From positions 1 through 14,434 of the forward strand of contig CAAFWE010000108.1 of NCBI GenBank assembly GCA_900766655.1: a stretch of 14,434 bases of DNA. The letters are read 5' to 3'. The first letter of the stretch is position 1, and each line of letters begins with the position of its first letter. The notes under the pieces were generated by a model, which did not search any database, was not told the origin of the DNA, and worked only from the letters and a program-made list of their open reading frames with translations. Origin of the DNA: an uncultured Alistipes sp. (GTDB taxonomy: Bacteria > Bacteroidota > Bacteroidia > Bacteroidales > Rikenellaceae). The position numbers and the translations under genes were made by a program. Shown piece after piece: positions 1 through 7,447 of this stretch.

Positions 1-2
1 AG

Positions 3-126
3 GGGGTGGGTAACACACTTGGTGCTTTTAGAATTGAATTTGCCTAAAGCAGATTTATTTCCCTTTCCAAGTCCCCCGCACAGGCGGGGGATTTAAGGGG
101 TGGGTAACACACTTGGTGCTTTTAGA
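3..126. repeat. 30-bp direct repeat, period 94 bp (left edge)
   Basis: A 30-base sequence at 3-32 recurs without mismatch at 97-126 (offset 94). It runs from GGGGTGGGTAAC to GCTTTTAGA. The next bases (33-43 and 127-137) are still partly alike. The unit carries a GC-rich hairpin at 72-91. The first copy begins almost at the window edge, so the array may continue to the left. On the minus strand the units lie directly downstream of the DUF59 gene. It shares no sequence with the hairpin repeats elsewhere in the window. Confidence 0.8.
72..91. repeat. GC-rich perfect hairpin inside the 94-bp unit
   Basis: TCCCCCGC (72-79) pairs with GCGGGGGA (84-91) around the loop ACAG: an 8-bp stem with no mismatch. 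On either strand only a short T or A stretch follows (TTT at 92-94), so it is not a convincing intrinsic terminator, although it could slow or end transcription coming from the DUF59 gene. It belongs to the repeat unit rather than to any gene. Confidence 0.7.
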
Positions 127-165
127 GCTAAACTTGCACACTAGAGCAAGTTAAGCTCTAAAAGC
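118..165. repeat. 20-bp inverted repeat overlapping the 3' end of the DUF59 gene
   Basis: Bases 118-137 are the reverse complement of 146-165 with one mismatch (A130 opposite A153), around an 8-base loop. The right arm is coding: it encodes the last residues of the DUF59 protein. The left arm is the tail of the second 30-bp direct repeat plus the bases after it. On the minus-strand transcript this gives a long hairpin spanning the stop codon. It may end or protect the mRNA, but no T-run follows it. Confidence 0.7.
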
Positions 166-461
166 GCCTCTTCGCTCATCATTGAGCGGTCCCACGCAGG
201 CTCGAAGACGAGCACCACATTGACCTTCTCGACGCCCTGCACCTTGGCAACCTGCGTCTGCACATCCTCGACCAACATATCCGCCATCGGGCAGTTTGGT
301 GCGGTGAGGGTCATACGGATATTAGCCTCGCCTGACGGGTCGAAATCTATCTCGTAGATGAGCCCCAAGTCGTAGATATTAACAGGTATCTCAGGATCAT
401 ATACATTCTTGAGTGTCAGCACTATATCTTTCTCAACACGAAGTATCTCTTCAGGAGTCAT
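141..461 (-). CDS. SufT-like DUF59/MIP18-family Fe-S assembly protein
   Basis: A 106-residue protein that is essentially one DUF59 (MIP18/PaaD-like) domain. The family signatures are visible: DPEIPVNIYDLGLIY at about 22-36, TLTAPNCP at 51-58 with the conserved Cys57, and the C-terminal FEPAWD..MMSEEA stretch. Stand-alone members such as SufT help mature iron-sulfur proteins; this role is known for the family and inferred here. The length is normal. The start at 461 fits the family N-terminus. The gene immediately upstream on the same strand is sufE, which supports the Fe-S role, but a 169-bp gap with a hairpin repeat separates them, so this gene may be its own transcription unit. Its last codons form one arm of the inverted repeat at 118-165. 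No clear promoter was seen in 462-503. The family is near certain; the exact function is less so. Confidence 0.9.
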   Translation of the reverse strand: MTPEEILRVEKDIVLTLKNVYDPEIPVNIYDLGLIYEIDFDPSGEANIRMTLTAPNCPMADMLVEDVQTQVAKVQGVEKVNVVLVFEPAWDRSMMSEEALLELNLL

Positions 462-503
462 TTTAAATCTATAATTAGGTATTATGAGTAATTATTCTCT
501 TCT

Positions 504-629
504 AAAAATCGGAGTTGGTTAGGTTATTTTTGTGCGATGCTAGGCGACAAATCCGCAGCATAGTAAACCTATGTGAGGAATTTGGCGTCCGACGCACTCG
601 TGCAAAAAGAACTCGTCAGAACGATTTTT
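504..629. repeat. Interspersed hairpin repeat, copy A
   Basis: This copy begins with AAAAATCG (504-511) and ends with CGATTTTT (622-629), forming inverted outer arms that are imperfect further in. Inside are TTTTGTGC (528-535) against GTGCAAAA (600-607), then a central stem CATAG (559-563) and CTATG (569-573) around the loop TAAAC. Bases 528-607 match copy D (14054-14133) at 78 of 80 positions. The copy ends one base from the sufE stop codon (631-633), filling most of the sufE/DUF59 gap. The A-run, hairpin, T-run form resembles a bidirectional terminator. No target-site duplication is visible. Confidence 0.85.
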
Positions 630-630
630 C

Positions 631-1041
631 CTATTTTTGGGTAAAGGCAAGGGCATAGAGCCGCATCTGCTTAATAGTCGCCAACAAACCATTACCTCGA
701 GTTGGGGAGAGGTTCTCTTTGAGACCTATCGCATCGATGAAGTAGAGGTCGAGGTCGACAATCTCTTGCGGTGTGCGGTTAGCAAAAGCGCGAATAAGCA
801 GGGAGAGCATACCCTTTATTATAATAGCGTCGCTATCGGCAGAGTAGCAGACCTTGCCATCCTCGAGGCGAGCATCCACCCACACACGCGACTGGCAACC
901 CTCGATGATATATTCGTCGGTCTTATGTTCGGGAGCAATGACGGGAAGCGAGTCGCTCAACGAGATGAGGTAGTCGTACTTATCCAACCAATCGTCAAAC
1001 ATCGCAAACTCCTCGATAATCTCCTCTTGTACCTTATCCAT
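631..1041 (-). CDS. sufE: SufE Fe-S cluster assembly sulfur acceptor
   Basis: A 136-residue protein matching the SufE family over its length. SufE takes persulfide sulfur from the cysteine desulfurase SufS and passes it to the SufBCD scaffold in the cytoplasm. The acceptor Cys49 sits in the signature EGCQSRVW (47-54). The C-terminal PTRGNGL segment is also typical. The N-terminus MDKVQEEIIEEF supports the start at 1041. It is the last gene of a tight minus-strand cluster, 9 bases after the PafA-like gene, and is followed by hairpin repeat A and the DUF59 gene. No sufS, sufB, sufC or sufD is in the window, so its partners must be encoded elsewhere. Nothing unusual was seen in the protein. Confidence 0.95.
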   Translation of the reverse strand: MDKVQEEIIEEFAMFDDWLDKYDYLISLSDSLPVIAPEHKTDEYIIEGCQSRVWVDARLEDGKVCYSADSDAIIIKGMLSLLIRAFANRTPQEIVDLDLYFIDAIGLKENLSPTRGNGLLATIKQMRLYALAFTQK

Positions 1042-1050
1042 AGTTATATA

Positions 1051-2640
1051 TTATTTTTGTCTCTCAATATTCAAAATTGGGGCATCGGAGCATTGAGGAC
1101 GCTCCACGCCTATGATAGCAGCCAGAGTAGAGGCCACCTGATCGTTCGACACGCGCGAGGAGTCCTTGCCCGTAGCCACACCTCCTCCGCTCACGATAAG
1201 CGGAATATGGCGGTCGTAGTTGTAGACCGAGCCCGACATAGCCACCCTTCGCTCGTCGAGATGGATGCGCTCGACATCGAACACAAGCATCACATCGCCC
1301 GAGCGACGCGCGTGGAAGCCATTCTGCACCAGCGACAATGCACCACGCGAGAACTGCGCCGAACGCAATGCTGTGGCGGTGACTGCGGCTGCCACACCTC
1401 GGTACTGCAGAGCAAAGGTTGCCGCCTCGTTCTGCACCTCGGCAACGCTCTTCTTGTGGCGATATATAACATCGTGGTTGAGGTAGAGCGAGCCATCGGC
1501 ATAGCCCAAAATCCACGAATCCTGACCATAGCGAGCACTGAGGAAGGCGTTGATGATAACGCCAAATTGGCGAGCATTGAAGCGCACCGCATCGTTGTTC
1601 TCCACCTTGGTAGGGCTCATACCGCCATCGGAGGTGAGCACCACCAGCACATCATCGCGCGAAGGCAACTGTGCATAGAGGAAGGTGAGGAACTCGGCCA
1701 AGGTGGCATCCAACGAGTAGAGCATATCCTCGTACTCGATAGAGTCGGAGCCATATCGCTCGGCCACTCTGCGTGGCACATCGAGGCAGATGTTGAGCAT
1801 CTTGCACTCGTCATCGATGTGCAGTGGCAACAACATCGACAAGGCTCGCTTGGCAAACTCGAAGATTGCGATATTGCCCGAAGGCATCATCTGCAGAGTG
1901 GAGGCCCAATCCTCCGACACCTTGCGACCTGTTCGCATACGCTTCGACGAGTCGTAAATGGTGATATCGGTGGTGCGGCTATTGCGATAGCGGTCGCGAG
2001 TGTAGCGGCCATACCACGAATCGGTAGCAAACACCTGGTTGAGCTCTTGGGCGTTGTAGCTGCGCACCCACGACGGAAGCTCCTTCGTATAGCACTCTGC
2101 CGAGGTCCACGCACCCTTGTTATTGAGCCAATAGCACTCGCCCTCACGACCAGCCAAAATCATAGCCGAAAGCGGATTGTGTGCGATGGTTATCACGCGG
2201 TTGCGCTCCGACGAGTTGAGTACCGACTCCGACAAGGTGGGCGCTATGAATGGCAAGACGGTACGCTCATAGTCGACATCACCTCGCACCACACCCTCCA
2301 TCTCGGGGCGTGGCGAGTAGCAGAGCTTAACATCCTTGCCAGTGTTGCGATCGATGCCCATCTCCGAGAATATTCCGTGCGTAGCAGGCATAGAACCCGT
2401 AGCGAAGGTTGCTAAACCCGCTGCCGAGGTGGTAGGGGCATAGTTGGCATAGCACTCCGTATACTCGATACCCTCGTTGCGTAGTCGCAAGAAGCCCTCC
2501 TCGCAGAGGTTCTGTTCGTAGCGTGCGATATCACCTTGGCGCATTCCACTCACCACGATATTCACCACCAAGCGAGGTCGCGCCATCGCTGTAGTTGCCA
2601 CCAAGAGCAACGCACTTGCTATATAAAGTACTCTTTTCAT
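1051..2640 (-). CDS. PafA-like alkaline-phosphatase-fold protein, probably catalytically dead
   Basis: A 529-residue protein with a signal peptide (about 1-20, ending AMA), so likely periplasmic. It follows the layout of PafA-type alkaline phosphatases: RPRLVVNIVV (21-30), NYAPTTSAAGL (66-76), TGSMPATHGI (81-90), the YWLNNKG...KELPSWV region (170-192), TSDGG (336-340), and SVYNYDRHIPLIVSGG (471-486). Compared with PafA from memory, nearly all active-site residues are changed: first metal-ligand Asp to Ser31, nucleophile Thr to Ser72, Lys and Arg to His154 and Pro156, and the three ligand His to Arg291, Gly339 and Ser469. Asp287 and Asp338 remain. The gene starts directly at the end of the GSCFA gene with no spacer, and sufE follows 9 bases later. 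The fold assignment is strong. Loss of phosphatase activity is inferred, and a binding or structural role is possible. Confidence 0.85.
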   Translation of the reverse strand: MKRVLYIASALLLVATTAMARPRLVVNIVVSGMRQGDIARYEQNLCEEGFLRLRNEGIEYTECYANYAPTTSAAGLATFATGSMPATHGIFSEMGIDRNTGKDVKLCYSPRPEMEGVVRGDVDYERTVLPFIAPTLSESVLNSSERNRVITIAHNPLSAMILAGREGECYWLNNKGAWTSAECYTKELPSWVRSYNAQELNQVFATDSWYGRYTRDRYRNSRTTDITIYDSSKRMRTGRKVSEDWASTLQMMPSGNIAIFEFAKRALSMLLPLHIDDECKMLNICLDVPRRVAERYGSDSIEYEDMLYSLDATLAEFLTFLYAQLPSRDDVLVVLTSDGGMSPTKVENNDAVRFNARQFGVIINAFLSARYGQDSWILGYADGSLYLNHDVIYRHKKSVAEVQNEAATFALQYRGVAAAVTATALRSAQFSRGALSLVQNGFHARRSGDVMLVFDVERIHLDERRVAMSGSVYNYDRHIPLIVSGGGVATGKDSSRVSNDQVASTLAAIIGVERPQCSDAPILNIERQK

Positions 2641-3594
2641 CTACAAATATCTCTCAAAAATCATCTTCTCGGATGCAAAATCCAAATCGTTCATCGTCTC
2701 AATCTTGCCGAGCATAGTGCGACAAAACTGCTTGTGTTGTTCGCTCTCGGGGTTGAAGGGACGATGTTCGGCAGCCTGCACTATATGCTCAATCTTGGGC
2801 AGTCGCTCGCGAGACTCCACCGAGAGCATCGCCTCGCAGAATCGCTCCCACACATAATCGATAGCCATCTTCGACGGATGCACAAAGTCCTCGCCATAGT
2901 AGCGATAGTCGCGCAAATCGTCGATAAGAATCTCGTATGACGGGAAGTAGCAACTATTTTCGTGCCTTGCCACCAACTCCTCTACCGCAAGACGCAGTGT
3001 CGCCTTGCTGACGCTATTCTGCTGTAGGCCATCGCCAAGGTGGCGCACAGGGCTGACGGTGAAAATCACCCTCTTGTCGCGCAGTACTCCGCTGAGCAAC
3101 TTATCGTAACGCTCGACTATCTCCTCGACCGACAATCGTCGACGCTCGAACTGCGAGGCGGGTTGCTTGTGGCAGTTGGCCACTACCCTACCTTCGTGTT
3201 CGTAAACCCACGCTGTGCCGAAGGTGAGAATCACCCAATCGGCTTCGTGCAGAGCCTTCGAGCCTTGCGCTACCGCCCTATTCAGATTGGCGAATAGTTC
3301 GGTATTGGTGAGCCCATCGAGTGAGGAGTGGGCATCGAAGGAGTAGAACGAATCCCTACCCTGACGGATGTCGCACACCGCAAAAGTTCTCGTATCGGCC
3401 AATCGCTCGATGGTGTTGGCAATAGAGAAGGGGTTAAACAACACACCCAACGGATTGCTCGTGACCGAGAACTTCGCCTTGTGGAGTCGAGTCGAGATAT
3501 TCTCGGCAAAGCAGGAGCCAAGCGCAAAAATCTTCGCGCTATGGCTTACCCCTTCTGCAAGCGGTTTGATATCTATCTCGGTACGAAATTTCAT
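2641..3594 (-). CDS. GSCFA-domain protein (SGNH-hydrolase-like)
   Basis: A 317-residue GSCFA-family protein (PF08885), a Bacteroidota-rich family of unproven function related to SGNH/GDSL hydrolases. The naming motif GSCFA is at 26-30, with Ser27 in the nucleophile position. TFGTAWVYE (about 124-132) and SPVRHLGDG (about 181-189) are family blocks. DFVH (236-239) gives the Asp-x-x-His of the last catalytic block, so an intact hydrolase-like site is plausible. I chose the start at 3594 (MKFRTEID), which matches family N-termini; an in-frame ATG at 3639 would add 15 residues that look unlike the family. No signal peptide was seen. It lies 71 bases after glnS, and its stop touches the ATG of the PafA-like gene, suggesting coupled translation. 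The substrate is unknown. Confidence 0.88.
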   Translation of the reverse strand: MKFRTEIDIKPLAEGVSHSAKIFALGSCFAENISTRLHKAKFSVTSNPLGVLFNPFSIANTIERLADTRTFAVCDIRQGRDSFYSFDAHSSLDGLTNTELFANLNRAVAQGSKALHEADWVILTFGTAWVYEHEGRVVANCHKQPASQFERRRLSVEEIVERYDKLLSGVLRDKRVIFTVSPVRHLGDGLQQNSVSKATLRLAVEELVARHENSCYFPSYEILIDDLRDYRYYGEDFVHPSKMAIDYVWERFCEAMLSVESRERLPKIEHIVQAAEHRPFNPESEQHKQFCRTMLGKIETMNDLDFASEKMIFERYL

Positions 3595-3665
3595 CTCTAC
3601 AAGTCCAACTGGAACAAATGCTTTATCACCCTTCTCCAAAGAGCAAATGAGGAACGCGTTTTTGG

Positions 3666-5345
3666 CTACTTGTTAATCTTCGCCCACGAATCCTTCAAGG
3701 TGACGGTGCGGTTGAATACCAAGTGGTCAGCAGTCGAGTCGGTATCAGGGCAGAAGTAGCCCACACGCTCGAACTGATAGGTTGTGCCGATAGGGGCATC
3801 CTTCAAAGCTGGCTCGAGGTAACCCTTTGTAACCACCAACGACTCTGGGTTGAGGTTATCCTGCCAAGAGGTCTGGCCCTCCGATGTATCGTACGGATCC
3901 TCGGTCTTGAACAATGGGTTGTACAAGCGAACCTCAGCCTCGACAGCGTGGTCAGCCGATACCCAGTGGATAACGCCCTTGACACGACGACCGTCGCTCG
4001 ACGAGCCCTCGCCCGACATTGGGTCGTACGAGCAGCGCAACTCAACTACATTGCCCTCCTCGTCCTTGATAACCTCGTCGCACTTGATGAGGTAGGAGTA
4101 GCGCAAGCGCACCTCGTTACCTGGCGAAAGGCGAAAATATTTCTTTGGAGGATTCTCCATAAAGTCGTCACGCTCGATGTAGAGCACCTTCGAGAATGGA
4201 ACCTCACGCATACCGGCCTCCTCGTTCTCAGGGTTGTTGACAGCCTTACGCATCTCGACCTTGCCCTCCTCCCAGTTGGTGATAACCACCTTGAGCGGAT
4301 TCAACACAGCCATACGACGCTCGGCAACCTTGTTCAAGTCCTCGCGAACGCAGTACTCCATCTTGCCAAGGTCAATCACATTGTCGCGCTTGGCAACGCC
4401 CACCATCTCGGCAAAAGCACGCACCGAAGCTGGGGTGTAACCCTTACGACGCAATGCGCAGATAGTCGGCATTCGAGGATCGTCCCAACCCGACACTGCA
4501 CCCTCCTGAACGAGCTTGAGGAGGTTGCGCTTCGACATCATTGTGTAGGTCAAGTTCAGACGGGCAAACTCATACTGGTGCGACGGATAGATCTCCAACG
4601 CCTCGATGAACCAATCGTACAACGGACGGTGTACATCGAACTCGAGCGTACAAATCGAGTGCGAAATCTTCTCGATAGAGTCGCTCTGACCGTGTGCATA
4701 GTCGTACATTGGGTAGATGCACCACTTGTTGCCTGTGCGGTGGTGCTCGGTGTGCAAGATGCGGTACATAATAGGGTCGCGGAAGAGCATATTAGGGTGC
4801 GCCATATCGATCTTCGCACGAAGCACCTTCTCGCCTTCTGCATATTTTCCAGCCTTCATTTCGCGGAAAAGTTGAAGGTTCTCCTCCACCGAACGATCAC
4901 GCCAAGGTGATGGTTTACCTGGCTCCGATACGGTACCACGATTGAGACGAATCTCCTCCTGAGTCTGATCGTCGACATAAGCCAAGCCCTTCTTGATGAG
5001 CACAACTGCCCAATCGTAGAGCTGATCGAAGTAGTCCGAAGCGTAACGCTCGATAGCCCACTCGAAACCGAGCCACTGGATGTCGCGCTTGATTGAGTCT
5101 ACATACTCGGTATCCTCCTTCACTGGGTTGGTGTCATCGAAGCGGAGGTTACACTTGCCGCCATACTTCTTGGCCAAACCGAAGTTGATGCAGATACTCT
5201 TGGCGTGTCCGATATGGAGGTAACCATTAGGCTCTGGTGGAAAACGGGTCTGCACATGTGCCAAACCATTGGCAATAGACTCCTCGATAATCTCCTCAAG
5301 GAAGTTCAAAGATTTCTCCTTTACTTCAACAATTTCATTTGCCAT
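3666..5345 (-). CDS. glnS: Glutaminyl-tRNA synthetase
   Basis: A 559-residue class I aminoacyl-tRNA synthetase that attaches glutamine to tRNA-Gln in the cytoplasm. The signature [15 protein letters not shown] (36-50) carries the HIGH motif at 44-47, and the KMSKS-type loop is MSKR at 270-273. LRFDDTNP (67-74) is the typical GlnRS/GluRS motif. The C-terminal half is the beta-barrel anticodon-binding region. Length and order are normal for bacterial GlnRS. The N-terminus has a short extension before the catalytic core, as in related Bacteroidales proteins, and the start at 5345 is the first ATG after the outer-membrane-protein stop (16-base gap). It is the second gene of the outer membrane protein - glnS - GSCFA - PafA-like - sufE cluster and probably shares its promoter near 6508. 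Confidence 0.97.
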   Translation of the reverse strand: MANEIVEVKEKSLNFLEEIIEESIANGLAHVQTRFPPEPNGYLHIGHAKSICINFGLAKKYGGKCNLRFDDTNPVKEDTEYVDSIKRDIQWLGFEWAIERYASDYFDQLYDWAVVLIKKGLAYVDDQTQEEIRLNRGTVSEPGKPSPWRDRSVEENLQLFREMKAGKYAEGEKVLRAKIDMAHPNMLFRDPIMYRILHTEHHRTGNKWCIYPMYDYAHGQSDSIEKISHSICTLEFDVHRPLYDWFIEALEIYPSHQYEFARLNLTYTMMSKRNLLKLVQEGAVSGWDDPRMPTICALRRKGYTPASVRAFAEMVGVAKRDNVIDLGKMEYCVREDLNKVAERRMAVLNPLKVVITNWEEGKVEMRKAVNNPENEEAGMREVPFSKVLYIERDDFMENPPKKYFRLSPGNEVRLRYSYLIKCDEVIKDEEGNVVELRCSYDPMSGEGSSSDGRRVKGVIHWVSADHAVEAEVRLYNPLFKTEDPYDTSEGQTSWQDNLNPESLVVTKGYLEPALKDAPIGTTYQFERVGYFCPDTDSTADHLVFNRTVTLKDSWAKINK

Positions 5346-5361
5346 AACTCTAAGTTTTTTA

Positions 5362-6438
5362 TTATTTTGTTCTCTTTATTGTCTTGTCATATAATTTCGG
5401 GGCGAGGTTGACACCCAGCGCGATAATCTGCTGGTTGTACAACTTCTTGCCATCGGTCTTCAGCACAAACTCCGCCTTGACCGATATGCGCTCCTTGCAG
5501 AATTTGCGTTCGTAGCCTATACCTGTGCGGTTGTAGATGCCACTCTCGGCACGATAGAATGGGTCGCACGCATAGAGGTCAGCACCATAGGGAGTTCCCT
5601 CCTTGCCTACCGAGTCGTAGAGAGGCAGTAGGTCGTTGCCCACATACAAGTTGTTCGAGATGAATACACCCCATCGGCTCATACGGAAGAATAACTCCGC
5701 ACCCATAGGGAGTTGTAGATTGCTCGTAACGAGACGATCGCGCTGCAAGGTGAGCAAGTATCCCAAGCGGATATCGAAATCGAAGAATGCCTTGAAATCG
5801 ACTCCGACATATGGATTCACAACGATATTGTCGACCACATTGTAGCGGAAATCGGCACGATTGGCGTAGTGTTGCATCTCGGCCGAAGCACCCGCATACA
5901 TAACCTTGGCAAAGCGGCCTTCGCCCGAAAAGAGGATGCGGAACTGCTCACGACGCTGTGCCGAGTACATTCCATTCCAATCGACTGCCAACTCGGCAAA
6001 GCCCACCTTGTCGTGGTACTGCAGAGCCAAACCCTGCACCACTCTGTTGTCGGCCAACCACGCATTGCTGAAGAATGCCTCCGAGTAGCGACCAAGCATC
6101 TTGTCTCGACGGAACAGACCAGCCAATGCGCCATACTTCTCGCTCTTGAACTGATAGTAGGCTACGAAGTTGATATCGTCGAGGAAGCGCACCGAACCAA
6201 ACATCTTCTGCGCATTGACACCCGCACCAATCGAGTGCTTCTCGTTCCACTCGTAGCGCAAGGCTGGGGCAAGCGAGATGCCGAAGAGGGTTTCGGAAGG
6301 GGCTATACCACTGCCCGAGTACTCGGTATTGTCGAAATCGAAGTTGAAATCGACATCGAGATAGAGTCGCTCACTTTGCGCTAAGGCACTGATAGTGAGC
6401 AATAAACCAGCAATCAATATGATACACTTCCTAACCAT
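5362..6438 (-). CDS. Predicted outer-membrane beta-barrel protein, function unknown
   Basis: A 358-residue protein that I do not recognise as a named family. Starting at 6438, it has a clear signal peptide: MVRKC, a hydrophobic core [13 protein letters not shown], and a likely cut after ALAQ (about 21). An ATG at 6468 would put ten residues with two Cys ahead of this signal, so I prefer the later start. The mature part is rich in alternating aromatic and polar residues with repeated short strands (for example [12 protein letters not shown] and FDIRLGYLL), typical of a barrel. It does not end in the usual aromatic residue. No DUF could be assigned. It is the first gene of the cluster leading into glnS and lies next to the divergent promoter region. 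Outer-membrane location is inferred. Confidence 0.75.
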   Translation of the reverse strand: MVRKCIILIAGLLLTISALAQSERLYLDVDFNFDFDNTEYSGSGIAPSETLFGISLAPALRYEWNEKHSIGAGVNAQKMFGSVRFLDDINFVAYYQFKSEKYGALAGLFRRDKMLGRYSEAFFSNAWLADNRVVQGLALQYHDKVGFAELAVDWNGMYSAQRREQFRILFSGEGRFAKVMYAGASAEMQHYANRADFRYNVVDNIVVNPYVGVDFKAFFDFDIRLGYLLTLQRDRLVTSNLQLPMGAELFFRMSRWGVFISNNLYVGNDLLPLYDSVGKEGTPYGADLYACDPFYRAESGIYNRTGIGYERKFCKERISVKAEFVLKTDGKKLYNQQIIALGVNLAPKLYDKTIKRTK

Positions 6439-6496
6439 TCTACAGACATATGAGCATAAATCGGTCAAAAATAGTGAAAATTTTTCAAATAATGAT

Positions 6497-6504
6497 TACT
6501 TTTG
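6497..6504 (+). promoter_or_regulatory. Candidate -7 element (TAnnTTTG) for the RNA methyltransferase gene
   Basis: TACTTTTG at 6497-6504, followed by CATC, matches the Bacteroidota -7 consensus TAnnTTTG. It would start RNA near 6511, about 60 bases before the ATG at 6571. No good -33 TTTG is seen about 20 bases upstream, so this is a moderate call based on position and consensus. Confidence 0.5.
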
Positions 6505-6507
6505 CAT

Positions 6508-6515
6508 CAAATTTA
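6508..6515 (-). promoter_or_regulatory. Candidate -7 element (TAnnTTTG) for the outer membrane protein-glnS cluster
   Basis: On the minus strand 6515-6508 reads TAAATTTG, again TAnnTTTG. It would start RNA near 6501, about 63 bases before the ATG at 6438. It lies only 3 bases from the plus-strand element, so two polymerases could not bind both at once. No clear -33 box was found. Confidence 0.4.
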
Positions 6516-6525
6516 ACCGCAAAAA

Positions 6526-6540
6526 TTAGCCAAGGGCTAA
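6526..6540. promoter_or_regulatory. Short perfect inverted repeat in the methyltransferase leader
   Basis: TTAGCC (6526-6531) and GGCTAA (6535-6540) pair around the loop AAG. It lies between the candidate promoter and the ATG at 6571, so it could be a leader hairpin or a small operator. There is no T-run after it, so it is not a terminator. Its role is unknown. Confidence 0.4.
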
Positions 6541-6570
6541 TATGCAATCTCAAGAGTCAGTCGAAAAAGT

Positions 6571-7104
6571 ATGAAGAAGACAACAAATGCCGAACTTGGT
6601 CGCCCCTCGGTTGAGGAGTTTCGCAAGATGGAGAAGATGCCCGTAGTGGTGGTTTTGGACAATGTGCGCTCGGCGCAGAATGTGGGTGCATTTTTCCGTA
6701 CGGGCGATGCCTTTGCAGTGGAGAAAATAGCCCTTTGTGGCATCACCGCAACACCCCCTTCACGCGAGATTCACAAGAGCTCGCTGGGAGCAGAATTTTC
6801 GGTAGAATGGGTGCATTTTGCGAGCACCGCAGAGTGCGTGCAACAACTTAAGAGTGAGGGATATACCATTGTCGCCATAGAGCAGATTGCCGAGTCGGTG
6901 ATGTTGGATAAATTCGAGCCACAGAAGGGGGTAAAATATGCCCTTGTTTTCGGCAACGAGGTGGAGGGTGTAGCACAGGAGGTTGTCGACCTCTGCGACT
7001 CTGCAATCGAGATACCTCAACTCGGCACAAAGCACTCGCTCAATGTCTCGGTTTCGGGTGGCGTGGTGCTGTGGAAATTTGTCGAAGAGTTCATCAAGGG
7101 ATAG
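6571..7104 (+). CDS. SpoU/TrmH-family RNA 2'-O-methyltransferase
   Basis: A 177-residue SPOUT-fold methyltransferase that uses S-adenosylmethionine to methylate ribose 2'-O in tRNA or rRNA. All three family motifs are present: motif 1 LDNVRSAQNVGAFFRT (29-44), motif 2 VFGNEVEGV (about 128-136) and motif 3 IPQLGTKHSLNVSVSGGV (about 149-166), which form the SAM-binding knot. It lacks the N-terminal RNA-binding domain of longer RlmB-type proteins, so the target RNA cannot be read from the sequence. It is the only plus-strand gene, with its own candidate promoter at 6497 and a strong terminator at 7150-7180. The family is firm; the substrate is open. Confidence 0.93.
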   Translation: MKKTTNAELGRPSVEEFRKMEKMPVVVVLDNVRSAQNVGAFFRTGDAFAVEKIALCGITATPPSREIHKSSLGAEFSVEWVHFASTAECVQQLKSEGYTIVAIEQIAESVMLDKFEPQKGVKYALVFGNEVEGVAQEVVDLCDSAIEIPQLGTKHSLNVSVSGGVVLWKFVEEFIKG

Positions 7105-7149
7105 AGACTTTTGCACCCTATAACTCAGGAAAATAGTAGCCAAAATAGC

Positions 7150-7180
7150 AAGAGGCAGGGCCAAAAAGCCTTGCCTCTTT
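7150..7180. terminator. Intrinsic terminator after the RNA methyltransferase gene
   Basis: AAGAGGCAGGGC (7150-7161) pairs with GCCTTGCCTCTT (7168-7179), a 12-bp stem with a single G-T wobble and the 6-base loop CAAAAA. It lies 45 bases after the stop at 7104. The T-run after it is short (CTCTTTC), but the stem is strong. As the flanks are A/T-rich it may also act on the minus strand. Confidence 0.75.
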
Positions 7181-7234
7181 CATTGTAATCCGAATAGCTA
7201 TTTGGTCGAAATAGACTTGCCTATTTCATTGTGA
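7171..7234. repeat. Imperfect direct repeat with a second small hairpin
   Basis: The 18 bases TTGCCTCTTTCATTGTAA (7171-7188) recur as TTGCCTATTTCATTGTGA at 7217-7234, differing at two positions. The second copy contains the hairpin GAAATAG (7208-7214) / CTATTTC (7221-7227) with the loop ACTTGC. It looks like a decayed duplicate of the terminator arm, placed between the methyltransferase terminator and hairpin repeat B. Confidence 0.55.
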
Positions 7235-7446
7235 AGAATCTGTATAACAAGAGCTATTTTTTTTGCCAAGCAAGGCGACAAAACCGCAACCGACGCTGCG
7301 GAGCGAGAGCAGAGGGCGAACTTGTTTGCACTATGCCGAGCCGCGAGGAGGAAAAGCCTGCGAAGCAGGATTAACATAGTCTGCCTATGTGAGGACTTTG
7401 GAGTCCGACGCTTGGTGAAAAAAGAGCCTTGTTATACAGATTCTTC
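7233..7446. repeat. Interspersed hairpin repeat, copy B (long variant)
   Basis: Outer arms GAAGAATCTGTATAACAAG (7233-7251) and its exact reverse complement (7428-7446) form a 19-bp perfect pair, and the pairing goes on imperfectly inward through T-runs and a CCAAGC/GCTTGG segment. The family core is present: GGCGACAAAACCGCA, then CATAG (7375-7379), loop TCTGC, CTATG (7385-7389), and GGAGTCCGACGC. About 90 bases between the CCGCA and CATAG segments are not in the other copies; they contain a small hairpin, CCTGC-GAA-GCAGG at 7357-7369. The right arm ends one base before the stop codon (7448-7450) of the MG2 protein. The arms differ from those of copies A, C and D, but still pair. With the terminator it fills the 343-bp gap. 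Confidence 0.8.
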
Positions 7447-7447
7447 C

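Noticed and set aside
72..91. Intrinsic terminator of the DUF59 gene
   Set aside because: The stem is strong, but no T-run follows on the minus strand and it belongs to a repeat unit, so it is listed as a repeat hairpin only.
504..629. Insertion by a known transposon (MITE) with target duplication
   Set aside because: Inverted arms are present, but I found no target-site duplication at copies A, C or D and no transposase in the window; mobility is left open rather than claimed.
637..2415. 592-codon open frame on the plus strand opposite sufE and the PafA-like gene
   Set aside because: It is antisense to two well-supported genes, has no family resemblance and a low-complexity His/Arg/Leu-rich composition, as expected from the codon bias of the real strand.
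3723..4910. 395-codon open frame on the plus strand opposite glnS
   Set aside because: Antisense to a clear glutaminyl-tRNA synthetase; no motifs.
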